DNA of 64,000 bases. Origin: Kudoa neothunni (Eukaryota > Cnidaria). Shown here in pieces: positions 44,014 to 54,865 of the stretch. The notes under the pieces were generated by a model. That model was not told the DNA's origin and did not search any database. It saw nothing but the letters and a program-made list of their open reading frames with translations. A program made the translations under genes and the position numbers. The stretch's first letter is position 1, and every line of letters starts with the position of its first letter. The stretch covers positions 7,812,001-7,876,000 of the forward strand of contig OZ199838.1 in NCBI GenBank assembly GCA_964304625.1, in the 5' to 3' direction.

Positions 44014-44833
44014 AATTACTCAATTTATTCTGATTCTTACTGTATTACCTGTAACAGAAAAGAATATTTTGCATGAGAAAGTTTCAAACTTCGTGGCTGA
44101 AAATATGCTAAGTTAATTTTTTGAAAGTCTAAAATAAGTTTCCTAGATTTGATTAAATATGCTTATAAATTGGAGGTTAACATGGAGGCAAAACTTTCAC
44201 AGATAATGTTCCTAACAGAAAGCAAATGAAAAATAATATTTTTAATTAATACAATAAGAATGGAGTTTTATCCAAGGAAGTTCGTGTTGAACATATCACA
44301 TCTGTCGATATTTGGTGCGATAATTCCAAAATGAACACGTGATGCGATCAAAGAGTCAGTATTAATGGACAATAATAGGAAGGGTATCTGAATCTATTCG
44401 TTATCTACGCTGATGTCACAGAAAGGTTGCATATACTTCTCTCTTGCATACGTTCAAGGTTTTCAACTAGCATATCATTAATATAAAATGATTCAATTTC
44501 CGGTATAATATTCTACACTAGATATTTTTGAATGCGTTGAAAATGTTCTAACTAAAATCCGTAGAGATAACCAATGTTCGAGTTACTGATGACTCGGTTT
44601 CTAATAAGAATGCAAGCATAAATAATTATAGGCATTCTGAATGCGCTGCCCGTAGGTTGAATACGATTATATCTGATGATAATATTATTATAATTTTTTA
44701 CATTACTCCATATTGTTTAATCATTCGTCACTAATTATCTTAAATTTTGAGATTGGAGCAATGCAATTTCTGACTCGTAAGAAGACTTGAGCTTTGTTAA
44801 AATTAATATGGACATTCTGGTCAATCTTTTAGA
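44014..44833. other. Spacer between two possible host exons
   Basis: AT-rich, no open frame or repeat that I could support. Confidence 0.35.
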
Positions 44834-45126
44834 TAAATGTTAAAACATTTAAAGTAAGTTGGAAGGAATTCAATGAGGTTCTGTGGCAAGATCCTGGGGC
44901 GGCCCCATTGATCGCGATTTATCCCAATTTTCCCAACTACAACGATTTGAGGAATTTGGTCTTAGATAAATCCAAAAAATACTACGACCGTATTGTTAAA
45001 TCCGACCTTGAGAAAAATGCAAAATTCTTAGGTCAATTTAAAAACCATTTAAATGACCTAGAATTGGTTCGAACACCAAATGTTCATCATGTAATCCGCA
45101 CATTATTCTATAAAAAATTTCTCTAA
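44834..45126 (+). CDS. Unrecognised protein-coding exon
   Basis: Open from a splice acceptor ('gtcaatcttttag', ending 44833) to a stop at 45126, about 97 codons. It reads 'VSWKEFNEVLWQDPGAAPLI', 'AIYPNFPNYNDLRNLVLDKS', 'KKYYDRIVKSDLEKNAKFLG' and onward. The rich mix of amino acids and low Asn/Ile/Lys bias, unlike chance frames here, suggest real coding sequence. I do not recognise the family. It could be the last exon of a host gene or a fragment of an element. Tigger-3 begins 42 bases after its stop. Confidence 0.45.
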
Positions 45127-45167
45127 AACGGGTCTTATTCTATATTTGGAGGCAGGTTTTCAGAATA

Positions 45168-47174
45168 CAGTTTGGCCTCGATATTGCGTGACTCGATATA
45201 GCGTAATTAAAGATTTTTCGTTGTTTTCTGTAACAGGTGAGATCGTGACATCCATCATGGCCGCGGGAATCCGCGTAGTATTAATGGCGGTCACGAACTT
45301 GATCGATAGTTGTTGCTGTGAACTTGTCATATTGTTTACTTATTTGCGCTATTACACTTTTTAACTTAAAAAGTTTCAAAAAAGTATTCCAATCGATAGA
45401 TAACATTTTTAAAAGCTCGGTTATTAATTTTTGTTTCAATCAAATTCAAAATTACCGAAATCGATAGCCTTGCTATTGCGTGGCGTTTTTGATAAAATGA
45501 TCCGATTAATCATATATGTAACCCACCAAAATAATGGTAGGACGATCTCAGAGAAGCATAGAAGAAAAAAATTCAATATTACGACTCGATTAAAACAATA
45601 TCTGGGCAAAAATGATGACAATGAAGCATTTTAGCCTTCGATAAATCAGGATAGGTCATTCCTCTCTCGATAGAATGTTGTCAAAAAAAGATGAACTTAT
45701 TAGTTCAAACGTTTCAATTGACCGAACACGAGTTTCACGGGAAAATACACTCAGATTGAAAGTGAGTTGTATAATCGGATAGTTAGCATGTGAGAAAAAA
45801 AGAAAAACATCTCAAAATTTATAATTAAAGAAAAGACGATGCTTATAGCAAATGATCTTCAAGTCAAAGATTTTCATTCCAGTAATGGGTAGTTGTGTAA
45901 TTTCAAAAGACGATTCAGTTTGAAAAATCAAAAAGTTCACGGCGAGGCAGGTAATGCGGATATGATGGCAGCTAATGAATGGATTGGACAATATTCGGAT
46001 GTAATAAGTAATTATAATCATGGAAATATATTTAATCTTGACGAATTTGCTCTTTTTTACGAACAACTTCCCACACGTACTTATACAACAAAAGACGAAA
46101 TCGAAGTGAGGAGTTGTAAACGATCAAAAAAAAAGAGTGACCGTGTTGGTAACTGCATCTTTGGTTGGAGAAAAACTTCCGCTTTATGTTATTGGTAAGT
46201 TTCAAAAACCACGTTGTTTTAAAGAGGTGAATGATTTCCCTTGCAAATATTTCTCTCCAAAAAATGGTTGGATGTCAGCAGCTATTGTCTATGAGATACT
46301 AAACGATTTGAACAATAAATTTTTTAGAGAAAGTAGAAACATTCTTATGTTATTCGATCAATGCTCTTCTCACCCTCAATAAATTAATTCATTTACAAAC
46401 ATCAAATTATTATTTCTCCCAAAAAATACAATCAACATCGTGCAGCCAATGGATCTTGGTGTAATTAATAGTCTTAAGGTAAACTATAGAAAAATATTGG
46501 CGCAAAATCTTATATTTGACGACCATGCTACAAATATTCTGAAATACACCATATTAGATTGCCAAAATGCACTAAACAATGCTTGGGAAACAGTTAATAA
46601 TTCAGTTATAATAAATTGTTTCAAAAAATCTCCTATTTACGGTAGTGGTATTTTTGTTGATTTCGAAATATTTAATATACATACAGAAAATTCATTAATT
46701 GATTCAGATTATGAAAATCACGAAATTATTGATGATATTAATAGTTGCTTATCTAGTTTGATTATATTAGATTATCTCGATGACGTTAGCGCTATGGAAG
46801 AGGCTGAAACTGTTCATGATGATGCATCTGACAGCTCCAACACAAGAAAATGGAAAAATTCTATATGTACTGAAGACCCCGATTTTGATTTGGAAAAAGA
46901 AACAATTTCAACGAAGCAACTAAAAGCCTCGATCAGCACAATTAGAAAGGCCTTTATAGCTGAAAAACCTTCAGCTCTGCTCTCTCTACATCCTGGCATG
47001 GTTCACTTATACGAAATATTTAATAAGCAAGCGAGACAAACTAAAATAGATAGCTATTTCATCCAAAAATAAAAATATTGTCTGCGCTTGCGCAGAATAT
47101 CGAGATTGCGAATGATCTTGCTACTGCATGGTAAATTGCATTCCCAAAAAACACCCTATATCGAAGCCTTACTG
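45168..47174 (+). mobile_element. Tigger-3 (pogo family) transposon
   Basis: Inverted ends 'cagtttggcctcgatatt' and the complement of 'atatcgaagccttactg' are flanked by TA at 45166-45167 and 47175-47176. Its length, 2,007 bases, is normal. The inner terminal motif 'cctcgatattgcgt' is shared with Tigger-1 and Tigger-2, so the three form one subfamily. Confidence 0.93.
45534..47072 (+). pseudogene. Tigger-3 transposase, a few frameshifts
   Basis: ATG 45534 opens 'MVGRSQRSIEEK'; the helix-turn-helix is degraded ('FLSRMLSKKDELISSNVS' lies in another frame). The core from 45893 reads 'KVHGEAGNADMMAANEWIGQ' then 'IFNLDEFALFYEQL' (first Asp). 46137-46382 gives 'PLYVIGKFQKPRCFKE' and 'ILMLFDQCSSHPQ' (second Asp). 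46440-47072 gives 'MQPMDLGVINSLKVNY' (third Asp), an acidic region 'EDPDFDLEKE', and the C-terminus 'RQTKIDSYFIQK', a canonical PIP-box. Confidence 0.9.
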
Positions 47175-48963
47175 TATACGTGATCTGTTCAAAATGTATC
47201 GAGACAAGTCCAATATCAAGTATTAAAAGTGTTTTAAACTATATTAAAATTATCAAAATTTATATAAAATATATTCATGCGTATTATTTATATATTAGAA
47301 AAAAATTGATAGAGAACTAAACGAATTCTAACACATTTTATAAGTTACGATCCAAGTCGACGTCGCGCGATATAATGTCTGAGAATCAAAAGCTGCGGAT
47401 TTGTGTAAAGTTTTGCGTTAAATTTGTCAAAATCTCCGCGGAAATATGATATGATTCAAAAGGCATTTTTGAACAAGTCTATGAGCCGATCTAGAGTTTA
47501 TGAGTGGTATAGAAGATTTAAACAGGGAAGAATATCTGTTGAAAGCAATGGTCGCAATGGAAGATCCTTATCGAGCAAAAATATTGAATTAATTGAAATT
47601 GTAAAAAATTAAATTAATTCAGATAGAAAACTATCCATACGGGAAATTAGTGAAGAAACAGGAATTTCACTTGGGTCAGGTCATGCCACGCATTTTTAAC
47701 GGATGATCTTGGAATGAGATGAATTGCAGCCAAGTTTGTTACACGTTTGCTTACGAAATAACAGAAAGAAAAACGTTCTGAAATTTGAAGGAATCACTTC
47801 CAAAAAGTATTAGAAGATGATAAACTTATGTCTTCTATCATCACCGGCGATGAGACGTGGGTTTACTGCTATGACCCAGAAACCAAGTGACAATCATCCG
47901 AGTGGAAGACTCTATCATCCCCACGACCGAAGAAAGCGCGGCAAGTTCGAAGTAAAATAAAGGTTTTACTCACTGTATTTTTTGACACAATGGGAATTAT
48001 TCATTATGAATATGCACCTGAGGAACAAACAGTAACCAGTGAATTTTACTTGAATGTTCTACGCCGCCTTAGAGAAGCCATTCGCCAAAAGAGACCAGAA
48101 ATGTGGAGAAGCGGTAGTTGGATTCTACATCACGATAACGCGCCTGCTCATTCATCCACTAAAATTCAACAATTTTTATCCAAGTTTAATATTGAACAAC
48201 ACCAACATCCACCATATTTTCCAGATTTGGAATCCTGTGGCTTTTTTTGTTCTCAAAAATAAAGTTTCGCTTAAAAGGGAAAAGATTTTCTTCGATTGCC
48301 GAAATTAACCCTGCCGATACTGACTGGATTATACCAAGACCTCAAATTGACTATTTTGTTTCTACATTTATGTATTTTTGGTTATTTACTTTGAAATTTC
48401 TCAGGTTCCCATATTGTGAGTTTCTATCTAAAAATAAAATTTATAATTTAACGGGTAAAGATTTATGCATGAAATAAGACAGTTTTTCAAATCTCATTTA
48501 ATATTTGTTGTATTATTTTCTAAAGCTCATATATTTATTAAAGTATGATTTTCCCTCGTCAAAATCAAAATTTTTGATCCAAACTAAAACGCAAATCGTA
48601 AAAAGCGATATTTATTTTTGAATATAATCAACAATAGATTCACGATCATTAATCCCATTAATTATTCCATTTGTTTTCGCATATTGTATTGGAGTAACAA
48701 AATATTCTGTTTTCCTTGGGTTTCAATATGAGTCCTTACAACAATTTAAAGATTTAGAAAATTCTCTAATTGTTAGTATAAGAGTTGTAACCAAAGTCAA
48801 CTAATGCGCGATCAACAACACAGCGGTATGGCGCCACCGCCTTTCAAGCTAACTCGCAGATTTGGACCCCGTCCACGACCATTCATTACATCTATCTGAA
48901 AATAAATACCGTAATGAAATATTATATACATTTTTTTATAGAATATCCATTCAATCGATAATA

Positions 48964-51023
48964 CAGTGGGTGACGGCTAATTCGCACTATTTGACGCACG
49001 CGCAGAGGATTTCGATCGATTTTATAAGAAATGTGATATTATCCTACTTTTTTAAAATAAAATTTGTTATTTTCGTTTTCTTAAATCCTTCTTTTTTGAG
49101 ACTAGAAACATTTCCTCTTATAGTTTGTGAAGATAATTTAAAATATTTGGACCATTCTTAATGAAGTGCCCCTTTAAATATTCAAAGCATTTCAGCGCTT
49201 CTTTCGTGGTATATAACTTTTATTTGTGTGTATTCGGGTTCACAATCAGGCAATTCTTCTACATCCATGGTTACGCCGTTGTTTCCACGGTTGCCCTCAA
49301 ATTCACAGACTTGAACGAGTTCTTCTTCATCTTGGTATTTATTGTATTATCTCTGGATCGTCGATTTCATCTAAACTTCATGGTTTACAAGTTCGTCTAT
49401 GTATAATTATTAAGTTTGTAAAAAATAGTAATAAGGATCTTCGTTATCATCGAATCTAAATCCAGCCTTCTTGAAACAATTGGACATTGTTTGGATCGTT
49501 ACGTTCTCCCACGATTTTTTTACAAGTATCAACGCATCTAATAAATCAATTGGCTTAAGTTCGACATCATTCTCAACTAAAAATGTAGATCTATGTATTA
49601 GATATCTTCTATAAACAGCTTTAAATGAATTAGTAATCCCTTGATCCATAGGTTGCAGAACACTAGTTGTGTATTTAGGGAAAAATAATAATTCAATATT
49701 TGATAATTGTAATGGTGAATGGGAACTCGCATTATCAAGAAATAGCACAATTTTTTTGTTCTGCTCTTCGAAATTAGCATTTGATTTAACTAAGTATTTC
49801 TTAAATATCTCCAAAGTCATCCATGCTTTCTTACTGGAGAAGTAAGGGACTGGGGTATCTTTCAAATTTTGAAAACACCTTGGTTTTTCATGATGACCAA
49901 TCACTAATGGTTCCAATTTTTCGCCTAATAGTGATGCTCCAAATAAAAGCGTAACCTTTTTTTGATCGCTTTGAGCATTTTGCATTTACTTCAGTAGATA
50001 GAACATAATTTCTTCCAAAATCAGGTTACCATAAATACGTTCGAGTGAATATAACGTATTGTAAAATAGTTCTTAAAAAATTCCAATCGATACTTGTCGA
50101 TGATTGACATAAATTTAATGTTGATATAATTATTTTTTTAACGACATGTAACAAATTAATGATACCTTTTGTCGTTTTTGTATAGCTTATATATCTTACT
50201 GGGATGTTGCTGACAGAATAGATAGAGCTGTTTCATCAAGGTTGTACACTTGTTCAAATTTATAATTTTTCAATATATTTTTTAATTGAAGTTTTCAATC
50301 ATCGACAGTTTCCATGTTTACCATGTTTGCCTCACCATGAAAATTTAGTCGTCGTAAATTAAATCTTTCTTTGAATCCACGAAACCAACCATAGCTCATA
50401 CCTTCCGCTTCTTTATTAATATTTTTTGCAAATTCATTTCGTTTCGAAATAATTTCCAACGACGAAATTTCCAATTTTTAGACCTCATCCATATTAACTG
50501 CTCAAAAACATGTTGATTAATTTCATCATTTGAATCCTTTTTCAAGGTTTTACGATTTCCCTTGACTACTCCGGTCTCAGCGGAGCTCTTTATTTCCTCT
50601 TTTTTCAATGATATTCCATTCAAAGTTGCAATAGAAGATAAGCCAAAGTGTTTCACTGTGTGACTTTTAGCATTTTTTGGAGGCTGAATTTCGAAGTATT
50701 TAATAATATTATATTTTTCGGTAAGTGTCATCCATTTATGCTTTCTTTGTTCATCCATATTTCTGTATTAAATGATACCGGCGCGCACTTTGCATCCCTG
50801 CTCCGCGAAAATTAGTGCGAATTATCCATTAATGGGTTTAACTCATAAAATTTTCTTATATTTAATAGGATGAAACATTTTTAAGTTGTATAATGTCATA
50901 ATTAATTATTCTACCCATATATATATATATATATATAATGATAAAAATCTCAAGGCTTATTTATTTTGGCGACAATGAAAAAAGTGCGAATTTTCCATAC
51001 TGCGAATTAACCGTCACTCACTG
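48964..51023 (-). mobile_element. Tigger-5 (pogo family) nested in the MITE
   Basis: Inverted ends 'cagtgggtgacggctaat' and the complement of 'attaaccgtcactcactg' are flanked by TA at 48962-48963 and 51024-51025. Its length is 2,060 bases. Confidence 0.93.
49118..50758 (-). pseudogene. Tigger-5 transposase
   Basis: ATG at 50758 opens 'MDEQRKHKWMTLTEKYNIIK', the pogo helix-turn-helix, ending about 50396. 'YNLDETALS' near 50240 is the first Asp. Then about 190 bases with a GT donor near 50200 may be an intron before 'RNYVLSTEVNAKCSKRSKK'. 49985-49410 carries 'LEPLVIGHHEKPRCFQN', 'KIVLFLDNASSHSP' (second Asp) and 'TSVLQPMDQGITNSFK' (third Asp). The tail continues in another frame to 'GPNILNYLHKL' at 49118, a weak PIP-box-like ending. 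The DNA-binding domain and most of the core look well kept. Confidence 0.86.
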
Positions 51024-51649
51024 TAACACTAATCCTAAATTTTATTATATCACCGATTTTTACCGAGGAAATGTCTACACACTAATGGATTTATCTGAAG
51101 TTTACCGCGTAAATATTCATTTATTCTAGGTTTTCATCCTATCTGATGATGAAAATAAACATTATTGATTGTTTAAGAACTGTAAAATATACATTTTTGC
51201 TTTTTATTTAACATTATACCAATAATGTTGCTGATAAAAAAATTTATGTAAATAACTCCAGAAACAGCAAGAAACAGCAATCCGATGTATATTTGCTATG
51301 GAATTGTTAAGATAGGTGTATTGTTTACAATATATAAAATTGAGATAACTTGAATAAACTGAAAGCATATTTCGTCTGGGGTCAAGAAATACCCTAGTCA
51401 GGCACACGCACGCGTTTTGTTTCGGAAGTTAGTACAGGGAAGGTTAAACAAAATGCGACGAAGGAATTATTTTCCCTCCAAAAAAACAGACTTTTCTAAA
51501 TGCTTCCATAACTGGAAAAATTGTTGGAAAAAGTGTGTTGATTGGGAGGGTGAATACTTTGAAGGGGCATAAAACAAATAGTTATAATTATAGATATTTT
51601 GTTATAATTAAAAAATCTCGATACTTTTTGAACAGACCACGTATAACAC

Positions 51650-52215
51650 TGCTCAAAAATGTTGATGACAATTCAAATAATGATAACGCCTTATTATATC
51701 AATTAAAAAATTAAATTTTCATTACTGAGCTCTTAAAATTTTAGGATGTAATCTAGGATGATAACCAAATTCACACTGTCCTCAGATTTAACAAAAATGA
51801 AATTGGTGACTGAAACTAAAAGAGATTATGTGGTGTCAACGATCAAAGAATTAATCAATGAAAGATTATCCAGTTTTCAAGATTTTGAGCGGAACGAAAC
51901 TATAAAGGAATACCACACAAAACCTAATGCTGATATTTTGGGGGATAATGAGGTTGATTTTCGTTCCAACGGATAGGATGTTGACGAGTGGGGAAATATA
52001 TGAAAGAAAAGATTTCAATTATTTATAAAAAATCCTTTGGATTACTGGAATGGTTCCAAGTATAAATGTCTTAAAAAGTTGGTTATAGAAAACTTTTCGA
52101 AGTTTTCTAACAGTTCGTGCATTGAAAGAATTTTTCATACAGCAAAAAATCTAAAAAAAGGATGTTGCTGCTTGCACGCAACTACATTATCGAAATTAAA
52201 CTGTTTATACTAATA
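51650..52215 (+). pseudogene. hAT-5 transposase C-terminal remnant
   Basis: 51758-51976 is open ('LVTETKRDYVVSTIKELINE'); further on, near 52035-52205, 'NPLDYWNGSKYKCLKKLVIE', 'CIERIFHTAKNLKK' and 'TTLSKLNCLY' correspond to the hAT C-terminal dimerisation region (usually ..SERVFSTAG..). The rest of the element is missing. Confidence 0.65.
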
Positions 52216-52253
52216 ACGGAATAAATAAAGCTAATCGATAATCACATATAATA

Positions 52254-53140
52254 CAGTCAAACCCCCCCCCTCCCCCATTATCTGAAATTCTTCGAACCCC
52301 AGACTTTCCCTCTCGGATGTTGAGATTTCGGTTAAACCAGTGGTGGGCACCACTTTTGGTTCTGCGGGCCACATTGGCTCATTACAAAAGCTTGGGAGGG
52401 CCGCATTGTTGATTAAATGTTTTCTGGAGAACTTAAATACCTATTGGTGGTTTTTCCAACATTTTGGGGGTACAATAAAAACGTTAGTGTATAAATTAAT
52501 TTAGAAAGGAATTAATTTTTAAAAAATAGAAATTTGGTGCTCGGCATACTATTGCAAGTTTCGATCGGAATAATAGATTTTATCGCTTTTCAAATATGTT
52601 AATAAATTAGATTTTTTTAAACTCGGCGAATGTAATGGAAAATATGGATATGGTTCTTAATGCGTCAAACCTAATTTACGTATTAGTATCGCATCCTCAT
52701 GTTTTTCTGCTATTCAGTTATTTTTAGATTCTTTTTGTTGTGAATTGAATCTTGTGTATCATTTTTTCTGAAGTTTATGACGTGATTTTTTTTAAAGCGC
52801 GTATTAGATCTTACCTCATTCACATTTACATATGATAATCATAGGTACGATGCAAGCATAGGTAAAACATCAAATCAGATAATAAAATCGCGTAAAATTA
52901 AAGTTTACAAATCCATTATATTCATCAAAATGTTGTTTATTTATTTGTTTATGGAAGATAAATGCTGTCTTGGTGTTTCTAGATTTTGAAAACATGTACA
53001 TGCTCGCGCAAATTTCAGCTGCATAAATCCGTCCGCGAGCCGCACAAAATTTATTCGGGGGCCTCACTTTGCCCACCAATGGGTTAAACCATGCTCGATG
53101 TATGCGCGTGCAATCCGAAAAATTGGGGGGGGGGGTTGGT
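52254..53140. mobile_element. Short pogo/Tigger-type MITE with C/G-run ends
   Basis: Left end 'cagtcaaacccccc' follows TA (52252-52253); right end 'ggggggttggt' precedes TA (53141-53142). The C-run and G-run ends pair as inverted repeats, continuing into 'tatctgaa' / 'ccgaaaaa'. Without the hAT MITE inside it is only about 135 bases. The terminal homopolymers make the exact boundary and copy number of C/G uncertain. Confidence 0.6.
52338..53081. mobile_element. hAT-type MITE
   Basis: 744 bases with ends 'cagtggtgggcaccac' and the complement of 'gcccaccaatg', flanked by a perfect 8-bp duplication 'ggttaaac' (52330-52337 and 53082-53089). The 'ctgcgggcc' following the left end pairs with 'ggctcgcgg' inside the right end. 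It has no transposase frame; the ends fit the hAT superfamily. Confidence 0.9.
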
Positions 53141-53294
53141 TACGTATTTTATTTTTCCCGCAACTCTACTTTGTTTGTATGTAAAAAATATACTTTTTAT
53201 AAATTATAATGGTGGATAAACCGTGAAAACACTACTTTATGATACAGTATTTTTAGATCCAATACGGGTCGCGCGCGCATAGCGCGGATGTGTG

Positions 53295-53785
53295 AACCCG
53301 GGGTTCGCGCTACCAACCCTAATCGGACATTCTGCAAACTTTTTGCCGCACAAAATCGGGAAAATGAAACAATTTATCAAAAAAATCCAATTTACATATT
53401 AATGCTATGTAAATTTAACATTGTTTCAGTAACGTCAAAATTGTGGCAGCAGCGGGTTGACGTATTGAAGACTTCCTCTTATTTGAACCAGACTATCCAA
53501 TGTCGAACACAACATTTTATTTCTCTTGATAGTCTTGAAAGCTCCGGCAGATGAAAATATTCTCTCTGTGGGAGCGTTGCCTAGGGGAAGTAAAATAAGT
53601 GAAATGCGAAATTTTCCAATTAAATTAAAGTCAAAATGTTCAGAAAACTTTCTCCAAATTTTGAATAAACTCAATTTTATGACGTCATCACATCCTAAAA
53701 ATTGATTCCAATTTACTCCGTTATTTAGCCTGTATTCTTGCCCAGCAAATTCGTTCTTAAATGAATTATCTGGCTACATATGAAA
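53295..53785 (-). pseudogene. hAT-4 transposase C-terminal fragment
   Basis: Minus-strand relative of hAT-3. 53674-53435 gives 'LLPLGNAPTERIFSSAGAF' and 'RNKMLCSTLDSLVQIR'. The DNA match extends from about 53785 to 53396, and the end may be near 53300, where 'gcgctaccaaccctaat' resembles a hAT terminus. It contains uninterrupted versions of the sites where the IS630-like element (53758-53759) and piggyBac-1 (TTAA, 53399-53402) inserted in hAT-3. Its 5' part is replaced by the BEL/Pao fragment. Confidence 0.8.
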
Positions 53786-54510
53786 TTGAAGTTTTTGATA
53801 TTTGCGAGACTTATTTCTTCTCTAATATTGGTGGGAATAGGTTGATTCATTACAGGATTAGTTATACGCTTTATCGAGTTCATCGTCAATTTTAATTGTC
53901 CTTGTTCAGTGTCAATAAGTAACTTCACAATATTGCTTCTGATAATTTTTTGGTTTTTGGATCCGAAGGTGTTAACTTGGAAATTTTCCATCTCATGACT
54001 TTATAATTCGAGTTTTTTTAGAAAGATCTTCTGTGATGAAGGATCTTTCGCTTTTAATGTTTTTCTGAGTTTGGCAGGATTGCTGACGGACACCGTAACG
54101 ATGTGGAGTCTTGCTGTCTGTGATTTGTTCAAAAGTGTTGTTGATTTGTTGCGATAGGCGAATCTTTGGTCGCATGGACTAGAATGATGTGTCTATACCT
54201 TCTTGCAGTAAAAACAAGGTTTAATTCGTTTACATTTGTCTATTGAATGATTATTTCCTAAACCGTTTGAACATCTATGGTTGAGTTTCTTTTTCCTTTC
54301 TTCTAATGATGGAAATTTATTACATTCGTCGTACCAGTGGTCCGCTTTACAGTAAATACATAACCTTTTCCATTTGTTATTTGATATGAGATGCTGTTTT
54401 GTTAGGTTCTGGTTTATTTTCGAAGTTATTGCAACATAATTCCGCCGTTTCTCTTGACCGGATAATTTTTTCGCGTTCTACTCTTAATCAGATAAATATA
54501 TAGGGTTTCT
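53763..54510 (-). mobile_element. BEL/Pao LTR retrotransposon fragment (fossil)
   Basis: On the minus strand, a gag/protease-region piece of a BEL/Pao element: paired zinc knuckles ('LCIYCKADHWYDECNKF' type, about 54370-54190) of the form seen in BEL/Pao polyproteins, followed by the start of the protease region. No LTRs, reverse transcriptase or integrase are present here. It is a truncated, broken fossil joined to hAT-4 at its 3' side. Confidence 0.65.
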
Positions 54511-54865
54511 CAATTGAGCTCGACACCATTTTGGTTCCAACAATAATTCATATTTAAACGTTTAAATCACTTAAATTTAATTTTTAATCACGAATAATTA
54601 AAAAAAATTATATATATACATATTTCGTAACTTAAAATTACGATGACACTACTATACATGCCCGAAACATTGTGCTATAGAATTAACGTTTCACAATTAA
54701 AAATAATTATTTTTCTTTCAAATATATTTTTAAATATTAAATATTATTATAAGATTAGAGCGTATATCCATATTAAGTGTTGGTATTATTAAGTAGCGTT
54801 ACTAAATTTCTGGCATAAATAAAAAAAGAAACAACCAAACTTTAAATCCAACATTTATATATTCT
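54511..54865. other. AT-rich spacer next to the second IS630-like gene
   Basis: About 350 bases, very AT-rich, including a run of TA repeats. It probably belongs to the 3' end of the IS630-like element but no terminal repeat could be paired. Confidence 0.35.

Larger units (their letters stand above)
48309..51443. mobile_element. piggyBac-type MITE nested in the mariner
   Basis: TTAA at 48305-48308 and 51444-51447 flank ends 'ccctgccgatact' and the complement of 'agtacagggaagg'. Removing one TTAA and the insert rejoins the mariner frame as 'SIAEIKQNATKELF', which proves the insertion. Apart from Tigger-5 it is about 1.07 kb and has no transposase frame. Its right 200 bases recur at 3874-4075. 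Confidence 0.9.
47375..51572 (+). pseudogene. mariner (DD34D) transposase, interrupted
   Basis: Start at ATG 47375 ('MSENQKLRICVKFCVK'). A helix-turn-helix with 'MSRSRVYEWYRRFKQGR' follows, then 'SIREISEETGISLGS' and 'SIITGDETWVYCYDPE' (first Asp). 47990-48262 gives 'TVFFDTMGIIHYEYAPE' and 'ILHHDNAPAHSSTK' (second Asp). The third position, 34 residues on, is Gly ('DLESCGFF' where active mariners have CDFF), so the catalytic triad is lost. The frame reaches 'FSSIAEI' at 48304, is cut by the MITE, and resumes at 51448 with 'KQNATKELFSL' and, in another frame, 'CVDWEGEYFEGA' to the stop at 51572. Several stops lie in the first half. Confidence 0.92.
47179..51641 (+). mobile_element. mariner transposon, split by a nested MITE
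   Basis: Inverted ends 'cgtgatctgttcaaaatg' (47179) and the complement of 'ctttttgaacagaccacg' (ending 51641) are flanked by TA at 47177-47178 and 51642-51643. The nested block 48305-51447 interrupts the transposase. The remaining 1.3 kb is the usual mariner length. Its left target TA directly follows the right target TA of Tigger-3. Confidence 0.94.

Noticed and set aside
29808-50938. Simple TA runs as functional elements or CRISPR-like arrays
   Set aside because: They are plain dinucleotide microsatellites with no spacer structure.
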